Source: Piezodorus guildinii
Lineage: Eukaryota; Arthropoda; Insecta; Hemiptera; Pentatomidae
Direction: 5' to 3'
Assembly: GCA_023052935.1 (NCBI GenBank)
Contig: CM041294.1
Location: 103,820,116 to 103,884,115, forward strand
Length of the DNA stretch: 64,000 nucleotides
Shown here: piece by piece, positions 55,401 to 64,000 of the stretch
How positions within the stretch are numbered: the first letter of the stretch is position 1
Layout of the letters: each line of letters starts with the position of its first letter
Made by a program: the position numbers and the translations under genes
The notes under the pieces: model-generated
Told to the model about the DNA's origin: nothing
Databases searched by the model: none
Seen by the model: only the letters and a program-made list of their open reading frames with translations

Positions 55401-56576
55401 TAACATTGAAATAAAAGAAGTTGCAAACATAGTAAAAATATAAAAAAAAAAATAAATAAATAAAAAATAAACTTTATTCACATATTTACATTTTGACAAA
55501 ATGTTAACAATGATTTTGGATGAGTCATCCTTACAATCAGAAAATATTTTTGTTTTTTTGTGATTATAGTACATTAGCCTAATGGCAAACATATGGTGAA
55601 AAATTGAGGTTACTTTGCGATTGTAGGAAAAATTATACAAAAAACCTACGCATAGTAAAAATATATATTATTCGGGTTCTACTTACCTTGATACGTAAGA
55701 CCGCAAATTTTTAGACGAGGGGAGGGTAAGTTATTTATTTTTTTTCCTGGTCATTTACAAAGGTTCACTATTGAAAATAATAAACCAAAATATAGAATAT
55801 GACATAACATGACGAAACTCGATGTGAAAGAACATTTAATTTCTGAAGCACTTTAACATGTTAGAATGCATATTAGAAGTAGTATAAGTACATAATAGTT
55901 TTATCATTTAATATTATACAATATCTATGTAACCTACTTGGTTAACAACAAAAAGTACCTTTATTTTTTAAGTGTGTGCTATTGATTAGTTGGGATAAGG
56001 CGAATAGTTGACGTACTACTTAAATACTCTACTGAACTATGACATTTTTGAATATTTAAATTGTGAAGTCAGCTGTTTCAAAATCAACTAACATGAATAT
56101 TTGAAGAGATTTAGTAATTAGGGCTAATATATATATAACATAAATTTATGTAAAAAAAAATACTTAAACGAGTATTTATTTAAGACTAATTAATTAATAG
56201 ATAGAAGTACTATTTGATTTGAAGGAGAGAGGATAATTTAGAAGTTAAAGAAGAGACAAAGAAAAGTCAAACAGAAAAGGACATTTATTTTATGAGAGAA
56301 TCTCACCATAAAATCAACTCGACACTGGCGAAGTAAAACACGACAAAAAAATAATACAACGGAAAAAACAAACATCATTAACACTTTTGTTTTTAGTTTG
56401 AACAGATAAACGGTTTTAAAGATTTTTTAATGGTAATTTTAAATTAAAATCTGTATAAAAAGTCATGTACATAATAATTAGGCTATGAATTACCATAAGT
56501 TTTATTTAGTGTTAAAGTTTTTTTTTTAATTGGAGTTGTCAATGAAACTAATAAACATGTTTGAAAATAGCATTGC
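55401..56576. other. AT-rich DNA, no gene seen
   Basis: A second short R1-flank-like block (TTTACAAAGGTTCACTATTG at 55755) repeats TTACAAAGGTTTATTATTG at 54760. Otherwise nothing. Confidence 0.5.
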
Positions 56577-56946
56577 AATTGTTTACGAAGTAGTTAAATT
56601 TATTCATGTTCGAAAGCTACAACGTTTATTGATTTAGTGTTCACGTGAATTATTGCAATATAGTAATATAATTATTTATGTTCCTTACTTTCTTTCTTCC
56701 TTTCTTGGCAACTTTCTTGGCAAAACGTTCGTGTTTTGGGATCGGTCAGTTGGTACTCCTGAGGCTGATACGAATGACCTTTTTTTTAATATTCCTAATA
56801 TATAACGTGTGTTTGTGTGAAATTTTTACAAATATTACAAAAAAAAAAAATTAGATCTAGCTCTAATAGGTTTACATTTTATTATTACTGCTTAGTTTAT
56901 TTATCAAAGAAATAGAAATAAGTTTTGTTCTCAACACATAATACTA

Positions 56947-57091
56947 GGGGTACTCACTACGTTTGCTATGGCATGCTATTTGTGTTATTTTGCTAAACCC
57001 GTCGAGTTTCTACAGTTATTTCCTGTATAAAATTGATGGGTTTAGCACAATAGCACAAATAGCATGCTATAGCAAACGTAGTGAGTACCCC
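56947..57091. mobile_element. Hairpin miniature element (145 bp)
   Basis: Two 54 bp arms, GGGGTACTCACTACGTTTGC at the left and its complement GCAAACGTAGTGAGTACCCC at the right, with three mismatches and a 37 bp loop. Flanked by TA on both sides (56945-56946, 57092-57093), as for Tc1/mariner-type miniature elements. Absent from the second duplication unit. Confidence 0.85.
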
Positions 57092-57193
57092 TATTGTACG
57101 GTTTTCTTAAACAAAACATGGATTATTTGTCAATTTTACATAAATAAATAAATATACACTATTACTTCTCTCTTTACAAATCAATTTATAGAA

Positions 57194-57735
57194 TCGCCGC
57201 TTTAGGCTACTTCAACACTTACTAGACAAACGATCAAACCTTCCTCTTAACTACAAAAGGCTCATCTACATGACTATTATAAGACCAATCTGGACTTACG
57301 GAGTAGAGCTTTGGGGCTCTACTAAACCATCAAATTCTTCCCGCATCCAATCCTTACAATCCAAAATCCTTCGTAAAATCCTCAATGCTCCTTACTATGT
57401 CACGAATAAACTTATCCATAAAGACCTTAATGTTCCCTATGTTACTGATTTGGCCCGGACCAAGTATCAATCCTTTCATGACAAACTCCATTCTCACTCT
57501 AACCCACTAGTTTCAATCCTTTCTTCCTCTTCAATTCCGGATAATCCTCCGAGGCGCCTGAAAAGGAAATGGCCCCGGGACCTTCTAGTTTAAAATATTT
57601 TTAGAGTGCTGCCACTGGGTAGTGTCTCTACATGTTTTTCATGACAGTTTTGTATATTACCATCACATTTACTAGATGTATTTTTATTTAATACAGTTAT
57701 AAATATCAATAAATATGTTTAAAAAAAAAAAAAAA
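57194..57735 (+). mobile_element. Jockey, 5'-truncated copy (542 bp)
   Basis: Perfect 11 bp target duplication AATTTATAGAA (57183-57193, 57736-57746), ORF2 end, 3' UTR with GAGTGCTGCCACTGGGTAGT and poly(A) at 57721-57735. The second duplication unit lacks it. Confidence 0.93.
57200..57593 (+). pseudogene. Jockey ORF2 C-terminal fragment
   Basis: Open from RLLQHLLDKRSNLPLNY through IRPIWTYGVELWGSTKPS, IQSLQSKILRKILNAPYYVT, KDLNVPYVTDLARTKYQSFH to PPRRLKRKWPRDLLV and TAA. Close to the end of the full-length Jockey ORF2 (ILKPIWTYGLELWGTAKRSN), but another subfamily. No catalytic residues; a dead 5'-truncated copy with an undamaged frame. Confidence 0.9.
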
Positions 57736-58216
57736 AATTTATAGAAAACAAGAAAAATTTATTTTAATTCTGATTAAGTATTTTTTGTTTGCCGACGATT
57801 TAATTATCGATTGGACCGCTGTATTAAATGTTGCATGACTTATTAATTATGTATATAAAGACTCTAATGCAGAAAATCCCATGTGTATATAAAAGGTAAT
57901 TCAGCCAGAGGTGGATGATATTAAAAAATAATGTAACCGATATATTAACATTGTTAAATCAGTATCAATATTAGTAATTTACAATGTATAAATATTTTAG
58001 ATTAGTAAATGATCTTCAAGAATTTCGGAATATTTTATGTTTCACTCGCTCTAGGAATTAATGATGTAAGAACTTTTGTTACCAGTTATTTTAATGATAT
58101 ACTTAAATGATTAAAATACTTCAGATTTTGTATGCTACTAACGAAAGTAAAATTTAGTGACATTATCAATTAATTAATGAAAATGGATCAATTTATTTTT
58201 TCTAAATCCCTTAATT

Positions 58217-58770
58217 GTTTACGAAGTAGTGAAATTTATTCATGTTCGAAAGCTACACCGTTTATTGATTCAGTGTTCACGTGAATTATTTCAATGTAAA
58301 TATAGTGATATATTTATTTGTTCTAGAGTTTTCTTAAACAAAAGATAGAGTATTTGTAAATTTTACATGAATAAATAAATATACACTGTTACTTCTCTCT
58401 TTACAAACCATTTTATACAAATTAATTTTGATTCTGATAAAGTATTTTTGTTTGTCATAAGGTTTAATTATCGATTATATCACTTTATTAAATGGTGCAT
58501 AACTTATTAATTATGTATTTAAAAACTCAAATGCTGAAAATCCTAAAAGGTATATAAAAGGTAATTTAGCCAGATGTGGAAATTAACATTGTTAGATCAG
58601 TTGCAATATTAGTAATTTACTATGTATAACTATTTTAGATTAGTAAATGATCTCCCAGAATTTCGGAATACTATATGTTTCACTCTCTACTAACGAAAGT
58701 AAAATTTAGTGACATTATCTATTAATTAATGAAAATGGATCACTTTTTTCTAAATCCCTTAATAATTGTC
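58217..58770. repeat. Tandem duplication 2, second unit
   Basis: Uninterrupted counterpart of 56577-58216: TTTACGAAGTAGTGAAATTT, TTTTCTTAAACAAAAGATAG, TTATTAATTATGTATTTAAA, AGATTAGTAAATGATCTC and a final TAAATCCCTTAATA. Confidence 0.82.
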
Positions 58771-61700
58771 AACACTAGATTCCAATTAAAGTTCTTAGAG
58801 CAATATTTTAAAAGAAGCCTTCCGGGGAAAAAACAGGAAAAGGTTTTTTTTTACCTATTCTCATTAAAGATAAAGTGACTCGGGTTGTATCTGTGTAATA
58901 CAAATTTTCCTTATAATTTCATGCTTCCTGGTAGCCGATTAAGTAAATTCATGATTTTAATAAGATGGGATTATTCTGATTAAAAAAAAAAAAAAAATCT
59001 CTCTCGAACTCTTTAATTCACGTATTTTTTTTTATTAACGAACGATAATAATTATTATTTTTTTCAGATACATAATTAAAATTTACAATTTAATTTTTAA
59101 ATACATCCAGTTCCATTTTAATAGTGATTTTAAAATCTCTGGTAAAGTAAAGTTAAGTAATAAGAAACAAATACTCGAACTTTTCAAGAATTAGTATTCA
59201 TTCCAATATCATTATATGATTCTTTTGGGGCCCATTGAGGTTCAACAGAAATATCAAGATCGGAAAAATATTTTATGATTGCTTTTCCATATGTATCGAA
59301 GTTTTAAAGATTTATTTCGGTTAATTCTTTTAGTGATGAACATTCTAAGCCGAAACAGGAGAAGAAAATAAGGGTTTTCAAGTTTTTAACAATTCAAAAA
59401 CAAGTTAAAAATCCTTACGTTTTAAAATTTGTTATTTATGGCTTCAACATTATTTGTACCTACCGATCCGGTTTTTATTTACTGCAGGGCGGATTGCTTT
59501 TAAATAGTAAACCAAAATCGCACAGATGATCACTGAAATTAAATACTGCTATCAAACAGTTAGCTTTGAACCTGTAGCTAATAAGAGGCTGCATTGTCTA
59601 TATTAATGAAGGTAATAAAATAAAAAATTAATACATAATCATATGTTGTAATAGTTGTTCCAAAGAAAAACAAATTGTCTTCTGTCTGCAGTTTTTAATT
59701 TTATATAATCTTATTTCCAGTCACATACAGTGTTCAAAATCAGGAAATATGCATTTATTATAAAAACTAAGTACGTTTTTATTGCAAAAAGTACTGTGTA
59801 AAGGTGTAGTGATAAGACAGTTCAAAGGACCACCAGAATGAGACGTCCGACAGAATTTGAAATAAACGATGGTTATTAAGGAAAAAAAAATAGTAGAACC
59901 AGGGTACAGTAGCGAATTACTTAGTTGGAGAAGGAAAATTTCAATTGAAACTTAATAGAAGCACTTAGCTCTCTTCCGCAATTTAATTCAACTCAGAAGG
60001 TAGAAATCGGTTTATTTTAATTTAATTTTTAAAATTCAATGGTCTAGAAAAACTGTGTGCATTATAAACAATATTCTTTTTCTTTAATAGCGGAAAAAAT
60101 CATGTACTTGTGTTGTTCTTTTCTTGGAAATATTATTTATATTTAATATCCCTACAAGATAAATCTTTTAATAAGGAAAAAAATATGATTGATTAAATTC
60201 ACTAACGATCTGTTTCAATGTTACTTCTGGTTCAAAACTAATAACTTAATTTTTAAATCAAAATTAGTATGCCTACATAATTATTTAACCCAAAATTATC
60301 TGGTACTTACTATAATAAACCGAAGAAATAACAGAAAATCCCGTTCATTACAACATATTTCACAACATCAACTTAATACATTAATTGCGGAAAATAATAG
60401 ACGTATTATAAATAGTAAATGAAAGTAAGAAACGATTTATTATTTTAATTAATATTCTCAACAAGTAAAATAAATCCGTCACAACTGTAAAGACTTAGGA
60501 TCATTATATTTCGTAGAAGCCAAATAAAAAAAAGGAAGAATAATATAAGAAAAACCAAACCAAAATATAATAATGAGATAAGTAGAAATCTGCTGTTATT
60601 ATTATTAACAACCTTGAAGGTTTTTGTAATAGAAAAAAATAATTATGCTTCTACTAAAGGGTATATATTTATTAATAGTAGCACAGTTCACATCTACTTA
60701 ACCATGATTATTGCACTTTAATTCTAATCCTCACAGATCATTTACGGAGAGTATAAAATCAAAGAAATAATCTTATAAACACAGTTTCCAGGGAGGAAAA
60801 AAAAATAAATAAACCGGATTTTTCTTCAAAAATTCATACAAATGGAAGCAGGCATTAGATTTTGACTTTGTACAATACCCATTTAATTAATGTTTTTTCA
60901 TCTTTACGTTCTTCCCTATACATGGATTAAAAACTTATATACACTTGAAGATTCACTTAATTTTTTTTCAGTATTTAGGAAAATTGTAGATCCTTGAAAT
61001 AGGTTAAACTAACAAAATAACTTTTTTTAAATATTTTTATATAATCAAAAAGGAAAAATAAAAAATTTTATTCAGGTTTATTTTAAAAAATATTTAATTT
61101 AAAGTGTTTGTTGAACCAAATCAAACTGTTGAGGAGCCATAAATCTGAAGGGCAGATATCATTTGACGTTTGGAGGGGTAATTATTTAATGAGTAAATTG
61201 GTTATTTCATTGAGACCATTCAGATCGTCAGAAACTGTTTATTACCTTCTCAATTTAAAAGGTGTATTTCAAACAATATATGTTCCTAAAAACTAAAGAG
61301 AATAAAAGATTTAAATTAAAATTATTTTCTCCAACCTTCTAGTTTCTGTAACTTGACAAAAGGTAATGGGTAAAAAGTATCAGTAAAAGTAGAACACTTT
61401 AATAATAATATAATTTTGTCATTTTACTTTACCAAATCATTTCTTTCTATAATATATACTAATTCTATCGGTTTGGTTATTTAAATCGAATGTTAGTAAG
61501 TTTATTTTTTCTAATATCCAAAACATAATTGTTAAAAGTATAGAGTTTTTATAAGTTTTTTGGGCATATTTGATATAGTGGTAGAACGTTGAATCAAATA
61601 GATAAATAGAACAATCTGGAATGAAATATTTTCAGATGATTTAGTCTAAAAGTGGGAAATTCGTGAGACAACTAACTCTATTCTGGCCCAAGTCTTTACA

Positions 61701-62619
61701 ATACAAGTAAAAAATGAATATTGAGGCTGTTCTGAATCCACAGTATATTTCTAGATTAACTTTGCAAAGGAATGAACCTTTTAAGCTATTATTAAAAAAT
61801 TTCACAAGATCATCATTCTAATATTATCACTGAAATATTTTAAGCAAAATTTTTTAAGCTGGTCAATAAAGAAATTTACCTGACAATTTTCTTGTTTATT
61901 ATGTTAATAGGAGTGCATTTTTGAATTCATTAACATGTTAAACTTTGCTTTTTAAATAGTATTGTATAATCCAGAAATGATTGATGATTCTTAATCTATT
62001 CAATGTTTTCTTAGCCATCACAATGAAATTAGATAGCGAAGTGGTAACCGAAAAAAAGAAAGTTATTATAAATAGTGACCTAATAGTTATAGTTTGATTT
62101 TTTTCCTTTAAACACTATCAGATACCATTATTATTTTTATTTATTTATTTTTTTTTTGTGAAGAACTATTCTGATTGTCTGAGTAGAGCACGCCTAATCA
62201 GCTTTAAATAGCTAGTCAAAAATCGTACCTAGTTACTTTAATAGAAGTAGTGATTGAAGTTTAATGGTAAAGTAAATATACAGGTACGTCCTTCAATGCC
62301 TTGTTAATCCGTAGAGAAACTTAGACCAGGCATGATGTCTGAAAATATATGTGAACTATGATTATTTTTCAAATTTTTGGTTTTATTTTACTTTGATATC
62401 AAAAAGTGTGTATGAAATAATAATAATTCACTATGGTATTTTAAAATCGGATTGAAGAAAAATAAATAAATGAAAATTTAAAAAAATATTTACCACAATT
62501 AAAAATAAACAATAAAAAAATTTTTAATTTTTTTATTTTTAATATATTATTTTTTATAATTTTTTTTTTTGTAAATTACTTATCACACTAAATGATGACA
62601 GTGACAAAAAATGTTGAAC
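58771..62619. other. AT-rich DNA, no gene seen
   Basis: Nearly 4 kb, around 75 percent AT or more, without supported gene, TIR or RNA-like structure. Open frames at 60189-60422 and 61108-61296 look accidental (no domain, biased composition). Confidence 0.55.
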
Positions 62620-62899
62620 CTGGTGCTCGACGAACGTGGCCTAAAGAGGACAAGCTGGCGGAGCACTGCTCGGTTTGGAGACGCGGATACGACTGAGGGA
62701 GTCTCGCATGCGCCCGGTTCAGACTCGACTGGAGATTATCCTCAGGGTGGCTGCCTGATCGCCGATGTCTTACATAATTCATATCCTCTGGCCAATTTAG
62801 ATCCTTTGTTCTTCCCTGGAAGGGGTGATCAACATTTTTTCCGTCTCTTTTACTAGGTATTAATGGACTGACTAAAGCCGTAGTTGATAAAGGTACTAA
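62620..62899 (-). CDS. Tentative exon, disordered protein region
   Basis: A 280 bp block with about half GC in otherwise very AT-rich DNA, open on the minus strand for over 90 codons. Two possible acceptors (GTAGATCCGCAG at 62900, CAACTACGGCTTTAG at 62872) keep the same frame, and a donor GCACCAG/GTTCAA ends it at 62620. The peptide is Ser/Pro/Arg/His/Gln-rich: LVPLSTTALVSPLIPSKRDG, HPFQGRTKDLNWPED, NLQSSLNRAHARLPQSYP. That suggests a flexible linker of a large host protein. No family recognised. The plus strand is also open over part of it. Confidence 0.4.
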
Positions 62900-62904
62900 C
62901 TGCG

Positions 62905-63030
62905 GATCTACCACTTACAAAGATAACAGTCGAGGTAATATACTGGGTTCTAAAAAAAAAAAAATATATAGAGCCGAACGATTACTTCAAAAAAATTAAT
63001 AATTATTTCTGACCTCGATAAGACAGCTCG
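62905..63030. other. No gene seen
   Basis: Short AT-rich spacer with a poly(A) run at 62953. Confidence 0.4.
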
Positions 63031-63205
63031 AGGTGCTAAAAATTAGTCAGGATAGGGATTTTTAACGATTTTACGTTCCCTCCGAAGAACAAAACCAAGG
63101 ATTTTTCACTCCCATTAATTAATGCTAGGGCCATTTGCCGAATTCAAACCCAGATCTTGGGAACTGAAGGCTACTATGCTAGCCACTGCGAGGTGGCGAT
63201 CCGGT
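63031..63205 (-). mobile_element. tRNA-derived SINE, family S3, 3'-truncated
   Basis: On the minus strand: A box CCTCGCAGTGGCTAGCATAG, B box GGGTTTGAATTCGGC, then GTGAAAAATCCTTGGTTTTG and CTTCGGAGGGAACGTAAAAT as in the 38.76 kb copy. Confidence 0.72.
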
Positions 63206-63240
63206 AGCTATAATAATGTATCAATTATTGAAAAAAAAAA

Positions 63241-63515
63241 CCCGGCACCTTAACAACCCATAGGGTCTTGGCTCAGCACATATAGAGTTTCTAAGTTGAC
63301 GCCAGTATGGAGGTAATTATTCTGAGATCACACCCACCTGCCAGTTTTTCCTTCTATTTTTTTGGAAACACACTATACAGAGACTGTGTTTGCTCCAGAA
63401 AGGTTAGAATGTCCCGAGGTCACCCCACCGCTAAAGTAACTAATTAAATAAATTATTCTGCAAGATCCAGGTTTCGAACCCGAGATGCGAAGAACAATAG
63501 ACTTGTGCCCACCTC
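63241..63515 (-). mobile_element. tRNA-derived SINE, family S1, diverged
   Basis: B box CGGGTTCGAAACCTGGATC on the minus strand, body GGGTGACCTCGGGACATTC, AGTCTCTGTATAGTGTG, GGCAGGTGGGTGTGATCTC and distal AGCCAAGACCCTATGGGTTG. The A box is almost gone. More diverged than the 27.5 and 41.7 kb copies. Confidence 0.72.
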
Positions 63516-63697
63516 TAAATAACCTCTAAATATAAATTTATAGGATCAGGAGGACTCAGTGGTTAGGATATTCTAATCTCTAGTAAGGTTTTTGGGTATA
63601 TTTTATTAGGACTAATTAAAGTCGAATAAGTGTAATAATTTTACAGAGCTCTAAAATTTTAAACCAATATAATTACGAGGTCGGGTCTCGGTGCTGG

Positions 63698-64000
63698 GAG
63701 GAGCTTTTAACTCAGGATTTGTCCCCCTGCCCTCACCCTCTGGCCCACAAAAGCCTTCCTAGCCCGAAAAATGTACTAATATCAATTAGGGTCGAACGCA
63801 CGGAAAATAATTGTTATTCTGTTAGATCAGCCGTGGATCAATCTCGGTCGACTGATCCTCTTACGCTGATCTAACAGAATAACAATTATTTTCCGTGCGT
63901 TCTACCCTAATTGATATTAGTACATTTTTTCGGGCTAGGAAGGCTTTTGTCGGGCCAGAGGGTGAGGGCAGGGGGACAAATCCTGAGTTAAAAGCTCCTC
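63698..64000. mobile_element. Large palindromic foldback element (cut by window end)
   Basis: The left arm runs from GAGGAGCTTTTAACTCAGG at 63698 to GTTAGATCAGC at about 63831; after a spacer of about 33 bp the right arm (GCTGATCTAAC at about 63865) repeats it inverted up to the window edge at 64000. The arms are at least 135 bp with one substitution and two single-base indels. The palindrome probably continues outside. No open frame of note. The target duplication cannot be seen. Confidence 0.88.

Larger units (their letters stand above)
56577..58216. repeat. Tandem duplication 2, first unit
   Basis: Starts AATTGTTTACGAAGTAGTTA and ends TAAATCCCTTAATTG. The same sequence restarts at 58217. 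It is about three times longer than the second unit because of an unclassified insertion with the 145 bp hairpin element (about 56690-57095), a truncated Jockey (57194-57735) and small extra stretches near 58040-58130. Confidence 0.82.

Overview
This 64 kb window is AT-rich animal DNA, most likely from an insect. The evidence is its repeat content: Jockey-clade, I/LOA-like, RTE-like and CR1-like non-LTR retrotransposons, a Ty3/Gypsy relic, TTAA-flanked piggyBac-type miniature elements, tRNA-derived SINEs and long (AT)n microsatellites. Nothing bacterial is present: no operons, ribosome binding sites or CRISPR. A hemipteran or related insect would fit, but the sequence alone does not settle it. 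No complete host gene can be recognised. A few short, GC-richer open segments with good splice-like borders may be exons of long-intron genes, and they are marked as tentative.

Layout. 1-4.4 kb: 3' relic of an RTE-like element, (AT)n tracts, two minus-strand copies of SINE family S1, an old dispersed repeat (R2). 4.5-6.7 kb: a complete SINE (S2) with target duplication, then a direct tandem duplication of about 0.5 kb whose first unit carries a CR1-like LINE fragment. 7-14 kb: a very long (AT)n/(GT)n array inside dispersed repeat R1, a broken LINE ORF1 (gag-like, zinc knuckle), LINE and SINE fragments. 14-19.2 kb: R2 copies, a 300 bp palindromic element with an (AT)n centre, a Gypsy pol relic split by a Jockey tail. 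19.7-21.7 kb: a badly decayed Jockey. 23.5-25.8 kb (minus): the best-preserved LINE after the Jockey, a 5'-truncated RT plus RNase H ORF still open. 26-42 kb: R1, S1 and S3 copies, two LINE ends meeting head to head, an RTE-like relic, R2 copies with a nested LINE tail.

43-49.6 kb is a nest: dispersed repeat R1 holds a short palindromic element and a TTAA-type miniature element; the latter was hit by a 0.5 kb truncated Jockey (12 bp target duplication) and by a full-length 4.6 kb Jockey (20 bp target duplication) with an intact 894-residue endonuclease/reverse transcriptase. A second, nearly complete copy of the miniature element lies at 52.77-53.62 kb and carries a different nested element, so the two copies serve as each other's empty-site control. 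56.6-58.8 kb is a second tandem duplication, with a 145 bp hairpin element and another truncated Jockey in its first unit only. The window ends inside a nearly perfect palindrome with arms of at least 135 bp.

The mobile parts relate as follows. Jockey and I/LOA-like LINEs encode their own reverse transcriptase. The SINEs, the LINE tails and the miniature TIR elements encode nothing and would depend on enzymes supplied elsewhere. Many insertions still show target duplications, so a relative order of events can be read off directly.
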